A stretch of 64,000 nt of DNA from Actinophytocola oryzae (GCF_004364325.1 NZ_SOCP01000013.1:1-64000), one strand, 5' to 3'; counted from the first letter of the stretch, positions 8,241 to 16,430 are shown. Notes: generated from the sequence alone by a model not told the origin. Program-made: numbers and translations.

Positions 8241-8295
8241 TGCACTGAAGGACGCCTTCGTAACGCCCAGCGTAAGGAAGGCGTCCTTCAGTGCA
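8241..8295. repeat. Hairpin-forming palindromic repeat, copy 1
   Basis: Two perfect 19-bp arms (8241-8259 and 8277-8295, GCACTGAAGGACGCC type) flank a 17-nt loop. Related copies lie at 29592-29621, 29680-29735, 29862-29917 and 41301-41355, all outside genes. The right arm contains the stop codon of the small gene at 8288. Confidence 0.9.
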
Positions 8296-8452
8296 TGGGG
8301 GCCTCGGTCGCCTCGGCGGCGCGGGTGTGGAGGCGGGTGCGGATCTCGTCCGGGGTGTAGGCGCGTCGCTTGCGTTCGGCGCGGGCGATGGCCGCCCCGG
8401 TCGCCGCGACTCCGGCCAGGCCGGCCAAGCCGACGATTTTCCACCAGCGCAC
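8288..8452 (-). CDS. Small hypothetical single-span membrane protein
   Basis: A 54-residue frame starting at GTG 8452. A hydrophobic segment near the N-terminus (IVGLAGLAGVAATGAAIA, after an aromatic MRWW) is followed by a basic patch (RAERKRRAY) and a charged tail, consistent with a single-pass membrane protein with the tail inside. Codon third positions are strongly GC, as in neighbouring genes. The stop codon lies inside the palindromic repeat. The gene is divergent from the YiiX-like gene at 8470, with only 17 bases between starts. No function is recognised. Confidence 0.6.
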   Translation of the reverse strand: MRWWKIVGLAGLAGVAATGAAIARAERKRRAYTPDEIRTRLHTRAAEATEAPMH

Positions 8453-8469
8453 GGGCCTAGGCTACCCGG

Positions 8470-9090
8470 ATGGCCGTTTCACTGGACGAGGCAGTCGAGC
8501 TGACCCGCACCGGCGACGTGTGGTTGTTCCGAGGGTCGACCGTGGCGGACCGGACCATCCGGATCACCACGAACAGCCCGGTCAACCACGTCGGCATGGC
8601 GATCGTCATCGAGGACCTGCCGCCGCTGATGTGGCACGCGGAGCTGGGACGGTCCCTGCGGGACGTGTGGACGGGCGGCCACCAGCGCGGCGTGCAGCTC
8701 CACGACCTGCGGGAAGCGGTCGTGCTGTGGACCACCCGGTACCGGCAGCGTGCGTGGCTGCGCCAGCTCGAGCCGCTCGCGGGCAAGGAGATGGAGGACG
8801 CCGCGCTGCGGACGGTCGCGCGCCTGGACGGGACACCGTTCCCCTCGACGGCCAAGCTCTTCAGCCGGTGGCTCTACGGACGCGCTCCCATCCCGAAGAC
8901 CAGGACGACCGACGCGAAGCTGGAGACCGCGTACTGCGCGGAGGTCGTCGCGCTCACCTACCAGGCCATGGGCCTGCTGCCGGACCGGCGCCGCGCCAAC
9001 TGGTACGACCCCGGCCGTTTCTGGAGCGGGGACGACATGCCGCTGCTGGCAGGCGCGTCACTGGGCCGGGAAATCACCGTGACGACCTGA
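8470..9090 (+). CDS. YiiX-like permuted papain-fold (NlpC/P60-related) protein
   Basis: A 206-residue protein with the circularly permuted papain-like arrangement of the YiiX/YaeF group. GDVWLFRGSTVADRTIR leads to the histidine in SPVNHVGMAIV (His40), and a late cysteine sits in TAYCAEVVALTY (Cys156). Families of this type hydrolyse amide or acyl bonds in lipids or peptides. No signal peptide is visible. It is divergent from the small gene at 8452 and has no obvious partner. The ATG at 8470 lacks a strong ribosome site, so the start is less certain than the reading frame. Confidence 0.75.
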   Translation: MAVSLDEAVELTRTGDVWLFRGSTVADRTIRITTNSPVNHVGMAIVIEDLPPLMWHAELGRSLRDVWTGGHQRGVQLHDLREAVVLWTTRYRQRAWLRQLEPLAGKEMEDAALRTVARLDGTPFPSTAKLFSRWLYGRAPIPKTRTTDAKLETAYCAEVVALTYQAMGLLPDRRRANWYDPGRFWSGDDMPLLAGASLGREITVTT

Positions 9091-9104
9091 TCGATACTTC
9101 CACA

Positions 9105-9180
9105 AAAGTTTCGACACTCCACCGGCTGTCGCAAACCAGCAGCTCAGCGTATACGCGGCTCAACCGGCCGAAACTTTCCG
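9105..9180 (+). promoter_or_regulatory. CGAAA/TTTCG-type motifs upstream of xylanase
   Basis: AAAGTTTCGA (9105-9114) and CGAAACTTTCCG (9169-9180) resemble the CGAAA-N-TTTCG inverted repeats described upstream of actinomycete xylanase genes. No CebR box is present here, which suggests the xylanase is controlled separately from the cellulases. Confidence 0.5.
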
Positions 9181-9326
9181 ATAATATTCCGGAAAACAAT
9201 GATTGACATTCGTTCTGCCTCGCACTGAGAATCGGAAGAGCTGTAGCTGGTCGCGATCGAGTCGTCGCTCAGCGTTGCGCGAAATCCAACTCCGGTTTGG
9301 TCTAGTACAGCGAGGAAGAAACAGTC

Positions 9327-10685
9327 ATGGTCAAGGAATCCCTGCGAGCCGTCGCCAGGAAGGCGGCGGTGTTCGTGGCGGCAGGCGCGATGGCGGCCTC
9401 GGGCGCGGTGGCGCTGGCCGGCACCGCCGACGCCGCCACGACGCTAGGTGCCGCGGCCGCGGCTCGCGGCAGGTACTTCGGCGCCGCGGTGGCCGCGAAC
9501 CACCTCGGTGAGGCGCAGTACGCGAGCACGTGGACAACCGAGTTCAACGGCGTCACGCCCGAGAACGAGATGAAGTGGCAGACGGTCGAACCCAACCGCA
9601 ACCAGTTCAACTTCTCCTCCGCCGACCAGATCGTCACCCAGGCGCGCAGCCGGGGCATGACGATCCGGGGGCACACACTGGTGTGGCACTCCCAGCTCGC
9701 GGGCTGGGTGAGTGGCCTCGACGCCACCAACCTCCGCTCGGCGATGCTCAACCACATCAACGGCGTGATGGCGCACTGGAAGGGCCAGATCTACGCCTGG
9801 GACGTCGTCAACGAGGCCTTCGCGGAGAACGGCGGCCGTCGTTCCGAGTCGGTGTTCCAGCAGAAGCTCGGCAACGGCTACATCGAGGAGGCCTTCCGCG
9901 CCGCCCGCACAGCCGACCCGAACGCCAAGCTCTGCTACAACGACTACAACACCGACGGCATGAACGCGAAGAGCAACGCCGTCTACGCGATGGTGCAGGA
10001 CTTCAAGAGCCGAGGCGTGCCGATCGACTGCGTCGGCTTCCAGTCGCACTTCAACGCCCAGTCCCCGGTGCCGAGCAACTACCAGCAGAACCTGGCACGC
10101 TTCGCCGCGCTCGGCGTCGACGTGCAGATCACCGAGCTGGACATCGAGGGCTCCGGCACGGCACAGGCGAACAACTACGCCAACGTCGTGCGTGCCTGCC
10201 TCGGCGTGTCCCGCTGCACCGGCATCACGGTGTGGGGCATCCCGGACAAGTACTCGTGGCGGGCGAGCGGCACGCCGTTGCTGTTCAACGACAACTACGG
10301 CAAGAAGGCCGCGTACACGTCGGTGCTGAACGAGCTGAACGGTGGCACGACCGACCCACCGCCGGACGACCCGGAGGACCCGCCGCCCGCCGACGGTGCC
10401 TGCGCGGCGACCGTGACGACCAACCAGTGGCAGGGCGGCTTCGTCGGCACCGTACGGGTGACCGCGGGCTCGGCCCAGGTCAACGGCTGGACGGTCACCG
10501 TGACGCTCCCCTCCGGCGCGACCCTGACCAGTGGCTGGAACGCGAACCGCAGCGGCAACTCGGGCACGGTCCAGTTCACCAACGTCGGGTTCAACGGCTC
10601 GATAGCTCCCGGGCAGTCGGTCGAGTTCGGCTACCAGGGCACCGGGACCGGAACCGGTGTGACCCCCAGCTGCGCGGCCGACTGA
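9327..10685 (+). CDS. Secreted GH10 endo-beta-1,4-xylanase with CBM2
   Basis: A 452-residue enzyme. A cleavable signal peptide (about residues 1-36, ending TADA) precedes a GH10 domain (about 38-338) with acid/base Glu163 (WDVVNEAF) and nucleophile Glu270 (ITELDIE). A Pro/Asp linker (343-357) leads to a C-terminal CBM2 (about 359-449) bounded by cysteines and carrying the three exposed tryptophans of cellulose-binding CBM2. It cleaves xylan outside the cell and supplies xylo-oligosaccharides and arabinosylated fragments for the debranching enzymes further along. ATG 9327 follows GAGGA. It is monocistronic, with a hairpin after the stop. Confidence 0.96.
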   Translation: MVKESLRAVARKAAVFVAAGAMAASGAVALAGTADAATTLGAAAAARGRYFGAAVAANHLGEAQYASTWTTEFNGVTPENEMKWQTVEPNRNQFNFSSADQIVTQARSRGMTIRGHTLVWHSQLAGWVSGLDATNLRSAMLNHINGVMAHWKGQIYAWDVVNEAFAENGGRRSESVFQQKLGNGYIEEAFRAARTADPNAKLCYNDYNTDGMNAKSNAVYAMVQDFKSRGVPIDCVGFQSHFNAQSPVPSNYQQNLARFAALGVDVQITELDIEGSGTAQANNYANVVRACLGVSRCTGITVWGIPDKYSWRASGTPLLFNDNYGKKAAYTSVLNELNGGTTDPPPDDPEDPPPADGACAATVTTNQWQGGFVGTVRVTAGSAQVNGWTVTVTLPSGATLTSGWNANRSGNSGTVQFTNVGFNGSIAPGQSVEFGYQGTGTGTGVTPSCAAD

Positions 10686-10697
10686 CCGGGGACTCGC

Positions 10698-10744
10698 GCG
10701 CGGTGCGTACGTGGCCCACCACTCCAGCCACGCACGCACCGCGC
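10698..10744 (+). terminator. Hairpin downstream of xylanase
   Basis: An 11-bp stem (GCGCGGTGCGT with ACGCACCGCGC) encloses a 25-nt loop shortly after the xylanase stop. There is no U-tract, as is usual in actinomycetes. Confidence 0.5.
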
Positions 10745-10856
10745 CGTGTCAACGCTCACAACCGGGGCGCACCCGGAATGACCCGCTCGCGCCGCACCGT
10801 TGTGCCGGACAGCGGAGAACGTCCGTTCTCCCGGGTCCAGCAAAGGAAACAGCGCG

Positions 10857-11690
10857 ATGCCGTTCATCACCGTCGGGACAGAGAACGCCTCGAACGTCGA
10901 CCTGTACTACGAGGACCACGGCGAGGGTCAGCCGGTCGTGCTCATCCACGGGTACCCGCTCGACGGGCACTCCTGGGAGAAGCAGAGCGCCGCGCTCCTG
11001 GCCGCGGGCTACCGTGTCGTCACCTACGACCGCCGCGGCTTCGGCCGGTCGAGCCAGCCCACCACCGGCTACGACTACGACACCTTCGCAGGCGACCTGA
11101 AGGTGGTCCTCGACACGCTGGACCTGACCGACGCCGTGCTTGTCGGCTTCTCGATGGGCACCGGTGAGGTCGGCCGCTACCTCGGCACGTACGGGTCGGC
11201 CAGGGTCGCGAAGGCAGCCTTCCTCGCCTCGCTCGAGCCGTTCCTGCTCAGGACGGACGACAACCCGGAAGGCGTGCCGCAGGAGGTCTTCGACGGCATC
11301 TCGGCCGCGGTGAAGGCCGACCGCTACGCCTACTTCACCGAGTTCTACAAGAGCTTCTACAACACCGACGACAACCTCGGCACGCGGCTGTCCGAGGAGG
11401 CACTGCGCAACAGCTGGAACGTCGCGGCGGGTGCGTCGTGGTTCGCCTCCAGCGCCGCGGTGCCGACGTGGCTCACCGACTTCCGCGCCGACATCCCGAA
11501 GATCGACGTACCAACGCTGATCCTGCACGGCACCGCCGACAACATCCTGCCGATCGACGCCACCGGGCGCCGCTTCCACGAGCTCCTGCCCGCCGCGAGG
11601 TACGTCGAGATCGAGAACGCGCCGCACGGCCTGCTGTGGACACACGGCGACGAGGTCAACGAGGAGCTGCTCGCCTTCCTCGCCGAGTGA
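10857..11690 (+). CDS. Alpha/beta hydrolase, cofactor-free haloperoxidase (chloroperoxidase) family
   Basis: A 277-residue cytosolic hydrolase. The nucleophile elbow is GFSMGTGEV, the acid is the Asp in HGTADNILP and the base His is in NAPHGLLWTH. Oxyanion-hole HGYPLDG and YDRRGFGRS are typical of the cofactor-free bromo/chloroperoxidase branch, whose members are esterases or perhydrolases in practice. ATG 10857 has an AAAGGAAA ribosome site; upstream in-frame codons do not. It sits between the xylanase and the convergent LPMO, and the context gives no specific substrate. A bidirectional hairpin follows. Confidence 0.88.
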   Translation: MPFITVGTENASNVDLYYEDHGEGQPVVLIHGYPLDGHSWEKQSAALLAAGYRVVTYDRRGFGRSSQPTTGYDYDTFAGDLKVVLDTLDLTDAVLVGFSMGTGEVGRYLGTYGSARVAKAAFLASLEPFLLRTDDNPEGVPQEVFDGISAAVKADRYAYFTEFYKSFYNTDDNLGTRLSEEALRNSWNVAAGASWFASSAAVPTWLTDFRADIPKIDVPTLILHGTADNILPIDATGRRFHELLPAARYVEIENAPHGLLWTHGDEVNEELLAFLAE

Positions 11691-11697
11691 GCGAAGA

Positions 11698-11730
11698 GGT
11701 GGCGGTCACCTTCCGGAGGCGACCGCCACC
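11698..11730. terminator. Bidirectional terminator hairpin
   Basis: A perfect 10-bp stem GGTGGCGGTC/GACCGCCACC lies between the convergent hydrolase and LPMO genes. Confidence 0.7.
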
Positions 11731-11740
11731 CTCCCTACGG

Positions 11741-12382
11741 CTAGCTGAAGTTCACGTCACTGCACCAGTAGTAGGACTGGTCCAGGTGACTCGCCTGCCA
11801 GATCGTGTAGACGATGTGGCGACCGGTCCGGCTGCCCGCGTTCACGTTGAGGAACGTGTGTTCCTGCGGCGGGGTCTTCCCCACGGTCGTCACCAGCTCC
11901 AGGTCCGACCACCGCAGAGCCTGCGTGATCGGGTTGAAGCCCTGTTTCGTGATGTAGACGCGGTAGTAGTCCGCGCCGTGGAATGCCTGGTCGTACACGT
12001 CGACGGTGAAGTTCCGCGACTTGTTGACGGCCTTCCAGTCGCCCACCGTGTCCATGGCCCGGTACCTGCCGCCCTGGGTGCGGCCGGCACTGCACAGCTG
12101 GCCGTCCGGGATGGCTGCCTGGTGGTTGCCTGCCACGCCCTCGCGGTAGAGGCCGTTCCAGTTCCACATGGCGTTGGTGTCGGTCTGCCACGCCTGCCAG
12201 CACATCGGGTCCTGCGTGGCCATCGCCGGGTTCTGGAAGTCACTGCCCCAGCGCTGCCAGCAACCGTAGTTGCGCGACGGCGGGTCGATGGTGGTGCCGT
12301 GCGCCGACGCGGTCGACGCGAAACCGACCAGCAGGGTTGCCACCGCCGCGAGAACGGCCATGGCACGTAGTCGGATAGACAC
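11741..12382 (-). CDS. Secreted AA10 lytic polysaccharide monooxygenase, single domain
   Basis: A 213-residue LPMO. The signal peptide ends at SASA so that His28 (HGTTIDPPSRNYGC) becomes the N-terminal residue of the mature copper histidine brace; the second copper His is His135 (AFHGADYY). The fold cysteines and the C-terminal YWCSDVNF are present. There is no carbohydrate-binding module. It should oxidatively cleave crystalline cellulose or chitin. The GTG start follows AAAGGAG. It begins 67 bases after the GH6 gene, with only a hairpin between and no CebR box of its own, so read-through from the GH6 promoter is likely. Confidence 0.95.
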   Translation of the reverse strand: MSIRLRAMAVLAAVATLLVGFASTASAHGTTIDPPSRNYGCWQRWGSDFQNPAMATQDPMCWQAWQTDTNAMWNWNGLYREGVAGNHQAAIPDGQLCSAGRTQGGRYRAMDTVGDWKAVNKSRNFTVDVYDQAFHGADYYRVYITKQGFNPITQALRWSDLELVTTVGKTPPQEHTFLNVNAGSRTGRHIVYTIWQASHLDQSYYWCSDVNFS

Positions 12383-12414
12383 TTCTCCACTCCTTTCTAT
12401 CCTTTGTGGACGGT

Positions 12415-12443
12415 GGCGGGCCCGCGTTCGTGGCGGGCCCGCC
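12415..12443 (-). terminator. Intercistronic hairpin between GH6 and LPMO genes
   Basis: An 11-bp perfect stem GGCGGGCCCGC/GCGGGCCCGCC with a 7-nt loop lies between the GH6 stop and the LPMO start. It may terminate, or attenuate read-through into, the LPMO gene. Confidence 0.65.
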
Positions 12444-12449
12444 CTTTCG

Positions 12450-13817
12450 TCACAGCGGTGGGTAGGCGTTACGCATCAGTTCCTGGAACTGGGCCGAGAA
12501 CCAGTGACCGGACAGCGGCGAGTTCGCGAGCGCGCCGGAGGGGTTGTCGCCGTTGCGCGGGTTGCACTGGTAGGCGGGATCGCACATCTCGTCGAAGCCC
12601 TTGCCCTCGTCGTTCGGGATCTCCTGGCTGGCGCCGTCGGACTCGCCCGGCGGCTTCATCCACACGTACGCGTCGACCCCCGACGCCGGCACGGCCGTTG
12701 GACGCTCACCGAGACCCGCACCGGACTGGTTGCACCAGTTGCCGATGTGGATGCGCCGGTCGACGCGGCCGCCGTCGACGTAGGCGTCCACGGACGTCTG
12801 GGGGCCGGGGCCGGTCGGCCGGGCGCTCCCGCCCCAGCCGTTGCGCGAGGTGTCGATCAGCATGCCGACCCCCTGGTCGAAGCCGGCCCGCACGAGCCGT
12901 TGCCGGAACGCCTGCGCGAAGGACAGCTCGTCGACGTAGCGGTTCCAGTCGACCCACCTGGACTGGCGCACGGGGTCACCGAGGCCGTCGACGGTGAAGT
13001 ACGGCTCACGCAGCACCGAGTAGTTCGCCGTGTTGGTGATGAAGCCGTGCACGTCCGCCGGGGTCGCGCCCTCGGCGCGGGCCGCCTCGGCGAACTGGTC
13101 CACGGCCGCGCCGAAGTTGTCGTCCCAGCCGATCCAGCCGTGGTGCGCGGCGTCGACGTAGTTGTAGACGTTCTCGATCGCGCCGAGCCTGCCGAGCGCG
13201 TAGCCGACGCCCCTGACGTAGTTGCCGTTCGCCTTCATGACGTCGCACCGGGGTGTCGCCGTCGGCCTGCCACCGGTGTTGGTCACCAGGTTCGGCAGCG
13301 AGTCGATCTCGGTGACGGTGACGATCCGCAGGTCCGCGTAGGCGGGGTCGGCGAGGATCTCGGCGATCGGGTCGATGAACTCGGACTTGTACCTGGGCAG
13401 GTCGTCCGGTCCCAGCTCGCCGTTGGACGCGAGCGCCGCGCAGTCGCGGCCGGGCAGGTCGTAGATCACGAGCTGGATCACCGTCGGCTCACCGCCGGAC
13501 TGGCTGACCGCCTCGTCGAGGTGGTCGCGCAGGCCCATGCCGCCACCCGCGCCCTCGATCGCCGCGATCCGGTCCAGCCAGACGCCGGTCGGCTGGTCGG
13601 CGATCCGGCTGCCGCCCGGTTCGGCGGCGGCCTTCGCCGACCACTCGGGGCTCACGTAGACCCGGGCACCCGCGTAGGGGTTGTCCACTCTCGGGGCGGG
13701 AGTCGCGGACGTGGTGCCGGCGGCGACGGTGAGAACCGATGCCGACGTGAGAGCAGCGGCGGCCAGGGCGCGAAGCAGGCCGGTCCCCGGCATGCCCCGT
13801 GCGATGGCTGAACGCAT
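12450..13817 (-). CDS. Secreted GH6 cellulase, exo-acting (cellobiohydrolase) type
   Basis: A 455-residue protein with a signal peptide (about 1-40) and a full-length GH6 barrel. It has the catalytic acid in YDLPGRDC (Asp125) and the conserved IDTSRNGWGG and WVKPPGESDG-type (here WMKPPGESDG) segments. The long catalytic domain, with inserted loops and the C-terminal AQFQELMRNAYPPL, resembles exocellulases of the Thermobifida Cel6B type rather than the shorter endoglucanase downstream of cebR. No CBM is attached. The ATG follows AGGAG. A CebR-type box at 13855-13868 sits 38 bases upstream, so cellobiose induction is expected. Confidence 0.94.
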   Translation of the reverse strand: MRSAIARGMPGTGLLRALAAAALTSASVLTVAAGTTSATPAPRVDNPYAGARVYVSPEWSAKAAAEPGGSRIADQPTGVWLDRIAAIEGAGGGMGLRDHLDEAVSQSGGEPTVIQLVIYDLPGRDCAALASNGELGPDDLPRYKSEFIDPIAEILADPAYADLRIVTVTEIDSLPNLVTNTGGRPTATPRCDVMKANGNYVRGVGYALGRLGAIENVYNYVDAAHHGWIGWDDNFGAAVDQFAEAARAEGATPADVHGFITNTANYSVLREPYFTVDGLGDPVRQSRWVDWNRYVDELSFAQAFRQRLVRAGFDQGVGMLIDTSRNGWGGSARPTGPGPQTSVDAYVDGGRVDRRIHIGNWCNQSGAGLGERPTAVPASGVDAYVWMKPPGESDGASQEIPNDEGKGFDEMCDPAYQCNPRNGDNPSGALANSPLSGHWFSAQFQELMRNAYPPL

Positions 13818-13854
13818 GATGACTCCTTTGTCCTCAGGCTTTCAGGGGAGAATT

Positions 13855-13868
13855 TGGGAACGCTCCCA
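13855..13868. promoter_or_regulatory. CebR-type operator upstream of GH6 exocellulase
   Basis: TGGGAACGCTCCCA is one base from the perfect TGGGAGCGCTCCCA palindrome bound by CebR/CelR in Streptomyces and Thermobifida. The rest of the 348-bp gap 13818-14165 holds only this box and the terminator at 14111-14147. Confidence 0.9.
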
Positions 13869-14110
13869 GCGACTGACTGTAACGGTGCAGACCGGACACG
13901 TGAAGCTTGAACGGGCGAAGCCGACCCGAACTGGCGACGGACTGTGATTTTCCGACCGGACAAAACGGTCACGGACTAGGCCGTTCGGGGGGTGTTCGAT
14001 GGCTGACCAGTGCCTACGCCACCGGAACGCAGCCGTGCTGGGCTGTTCGGCTGTTGATCTTAGCCCGATCGTGCGAACTTCTCGCGGATCGGTAACGGTC
14101 ACCGAAACGA

Positions 14111-14147
14111 AAATATCGGCGAGGCCGGAATTGCCTCGCCGATATTT
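14111..14147 (-). terminator. Intrinsic terminator of the GH6 endoglucanase gene
   Basis: A perfect 15-bp stem (AAATATCGGCGAGGC with its complement) has a 7-nt loop. Read on the minus strand it is followed by TTTTCGTTTC, a U-rich tail just after the stop at 14166. Confidence 0.9.
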
Positions 14148-14165
14148 CCGAGAACGTCGCGCTAA

Positions 14166-15101
14166 TCAGCCGCCGGCCAGCTCGAAGGCGCGCTGGGGCA
14201 CGAACTGGCCCGCACTCGCGATGCAGCCGTCGGCCTCGCCGGGCAGTTTCACCCACAGGAACGCGTCGATCCGCGCGTCACCCGTCTCGGTCGTGCTCGG
14301 CGTGCCGATCCGCCGCCCCGCCGGGTCGCACCACTCACTGCCGAGCGGGCCGTTGCCGTTACGGCTCGTGTCGATCACCGCGTGCAACCGCCCGTCGCCG
14401 ACGGCCGAGAGCACCGACCTGGCGTAGGAGACCTCGGCGGCGGAGGTGCGGTAGTTGGACACGTTCGTCGAGATGCCGTCGGCGCTGTTGGAGATGTCGG
14501 CCGCCCGCAGCCGGGCCGCCGCCTCGGCCGCCGGGAGCCACGCCGAGTGTCCGATGTCGAAGTACACCTTGGCCTGCGCCGAGCCCGCCTTGAGCCGCTT
14601 TCCCGCGTAGGCCATGGAGTTGCGCGTCTCGGCCTGCTGGGCCGCACTCTGGCAGTCGGTCATCAGCGGCAGCACGTCCGGCTCGAGAACGATGTACGCG
14701 GGCCGCCCGGCGAGCCCGGCCGCGACCTCGTCGATCCAGGCCCGGTAGGCCGCGTGCGAGGGCGCGCCGCCGGAGCTGGCCCCGCCGCAGTCGCGGTTCG
14801 GGATGTCGTAGACGACCATGATCGGGATCTTCCCGGCGGCGGCCGCGGCGCCCACGAAGGCACTGACCTGTGCACGCACCGTGCTCGTGTTGGTCGTGGT
14901 GAACCAGCGCGCCTGCGGCACGCTCGCGATCCGGTCCCGGATGACCGCGGCGCGGCCGTCGTTCGGGTTGGCGGCGACCCAGCGGGCCGCGTTGGTCTCC
15001 GGGTCCACGTAGAACACCGACGGCGCGGCGGCGGCCGGGGTCGCCGACGCGGCCACACCGGCAACCACGCCGATGGCGACCACCCATTTCCTGATTCCCA
15101 T
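14166..15101 (-). CDS. Secreted GH6 endoglucanase, catalytic domain only
   Basis: A 311-residue compact GH6 enzyme. A signal peptide (MGIRKWVVAIG to about ATPAAAA, residues 1-26) precedes the barrel with catalytic acid Asp104 (YDIPNRDC), VLEPDVLPL (Asp142), IDTSRNGNGP and LWVKLPGEADG. Its length fits the endoglucanase branch (Thermobifida Cel6A catalytic domain). No cellulose-binding module is present. Start 15101 has GGAGG upstream; a longer open frame runs through the promoter and is rejected. The CebR box at 15135-15148 lies 34 bases upstream. It is divergent from cebR. Confidence 0.94.
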   Translation of the reverse strand: MGIRKWVVAIGVVAGVAASATPAAAAPSVFYVDPETNAARWVAANPNDGRAAVIRDRIASVPQARWFTTTNTSTVRAQVSAFVGAAAAAGKIPIMVVYDIPNRDCGGASSGGAPSHAAYRAWIDEVAAGLAGRPAYIVLEPDVLPLMTDCQSAAQQAETRNSMAYAGKRLKAGSAQAKVYFDIGHSAWLPAAEAAARLRAADISNSADGISTNVSNYRTSAAEVSYARSVLSAVGDGRLHAVIDTSRNGNGPLGSEWCDPAGRRIGTPSTTETGDARIDAFLWVKLPGEADGCIASAGQFVPQRAFELAGG

Positions 15102-15134
15102 CCAAGCCTCCGTAAGAAAACACGTGAAGACGGA

Positions 15135-15148
15135 TGGGAGCGTTCCCA
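15135..15148. promoter_or_regulatory. CebR-type operator upstream of GH6 endoglucanase
   Basis: TGGGAGCGTTCCCA, one base from the perfect palindrome, lies in the promoter of the minus-strand endoglucanase. Confidence 0.9.
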
Positions 15149-15205
15149 AGAATAGCTTCCCCAGTGTGCGTGGTTCGCCACGCGGAGTCAAGGAACCACC
15201 GGCCA

Positions 15206-15219
15206 TGGGAAGGTTCCCA
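15206..15219. promoter_or_regulatory. CebR-type operator near cebR (likely autoregulation)
   Basis: TGGGAAGGTTCCCA is a weaker match with a GG centre. It lies 161 bases upstream of cebR and 105 bases upstream of the endoglucanase start, so it could serve either promoter. Confidence 0.65.
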
Positions 15220-15379
15220 GTATCATGACCGGGATGCGGGAGTGCGCGCGACGAGGCGGACACTGTCCCGGCCGCGGCGTGCGCACAGGGTAAGAGGGCG
15301 AGCACACTCCGGGGGCGGGCGGCGTCTTTCGTGCGGCGACCAATTCCTTTTCAACCAGCGGGAATTGCGGGAGTGCGGC

Positions 15380-16414
15380 ATGACGAGCGACGGTCGTCGA
15401 ACACGGGCGAGCGGGCGCCCGACCCTCGAACAGGTCGCGGTCGAGGCGAACGTCTCCCGCGGCACGGCGTCGCGGGTCGTCAACGGCTCGCTCGAGGTGA
15501 GTCCCTGGGCGCTCAAGGCGGTACAGGACGCGATCCGCAAGCTGGGCTACGTGCCCAACCACGCGGCACGCAGCCTGGTGACGCAGCGCAGCGACACGGT
15601 GCTGCTGGTGGTGTCGGAGTCAGAGGACCGGGTGTTCGGCGAGCCGTTCTTCGCGAGCCTCGTCCGCGGGCTGTCCCTGGAGCTGTCCACCACCCCGCTG
15701 CAGCTCAACCTCATCATGGCGAACACGGCTCGCCAGCACGGCCGCGTCGAGCAGCAGGTGCGCAACGGCCACGTCGACGGCGTCTTCCTGATCTCGCTGC
15801 ACGGCGACGACCCGCTCCCCCGCAACCTGATCGACGCGGGCGCACCGGTCGCGGTGATCGGCCGGCCCATGTCGGACATCGGCGCGGCCCCCTACGTCGA
15901 CGCGGACAACGAGTCGGGTGCCCGGTCGGCGACCGAGTACCTGTACAACCAGGGCAGGCGCCGCATCGCGACGATCACCGGCCCGCAGGACATGGCCGCG
16001 GGCGTCGACCGGCTGGCCGGCTACCGGTCCGCGCTGCGGGGCAAGCGGGGCGTGTCACGCCTGATCGCGCAGGGCGACTTCGGCCAGGCGAGTGGCGAGG
16101 CCGCGACCCGCGAGCTGCTCGCGAAGGACCCGACGCTCGACGCGATCTTCGCCGCGAGCGACCTCATGGCGGCAGGCGCGCTGCGGGCGTTGCGGGCCGC
16201 GGGCAGGCGGGTCCCCGACGACGTCGCGGTGATCGGCTTCGACGACTCCGAGGTCGCCCGCCACACCGACCCGGCGCTCACCAGCGTGCGCCAGCCCATG
16301 CAGCAGATGGGCCGCGAGCTGGCCAAGCTCCTCATCACCCAGCTGCGTGACCGGGAGACCAAGCTCAGCCCGGTGATCCTCCCCACCGAGCTCATCATCC
16401 GCGAGTCCACGTGA
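15380..16414 (+). CDS. cebR: LacI-family cellulase repressor CebR
   Basis: A 344-residue LacI-family repressor. The helix-turn-helix is at about residues 14-35 (PTLEQVAVEANVSRGTASRV), with hinge helix PNHAARSLVTQR, then a periplasmic-binding-protein-like effector domain ending in SVRQPMQQMGRELAKLL. HTH and hinge match the CebR/CelR branch that binds TGGGAGCGCTCCCA and is released by cellobiose. Six such boxes in this window sit at the cellulase promoters and near this gene. ATG 15380 has GGGAG upstream. The usual partner genes cebEFG and bglC are not adjacent, so cellobiose uptake must be encoded elsewhere. Confidence 0.92.
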   Translation: MTSDGRRTRASGRPTLEQVAVEANVSRGTASRVVNGSLEVSPWALKAVQDAIRKLGYVPNHAARSLVTQRSDTVLLVVSESEDRVFGEPFFASLVRGLSLELSTTPLQLNLIMANTARQHGRVEQQVRNGHVDGVFLISLHGDDPLPRNLIDAGAPVAVIGRPMSDIGAAPYVDADNESGARSATEYLYNQGRRRIATITGPQDMAAGVDRLAGYRSALRGKRGVSRLIAQGDFGQASGEAATRELLAKDPTLDAIFAASDLMAAGALRALRAAGRRVPDDVAVIGFDDSEVARHTDPALTSVRQPMQQMGRELAKLLITQLRDRETKLSPVILPTELIIREST

Positions 16415-16430
16415 CGCGCAGCTGACTCCG

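Noticed and set aside
8199..8444. N-terminal extension of the dehydrogenase through the palindrome
   Set aside because: The extension is repeat-derived and basic. GTG 8198 has a GAGGAGG ribosome site at correct spacing.
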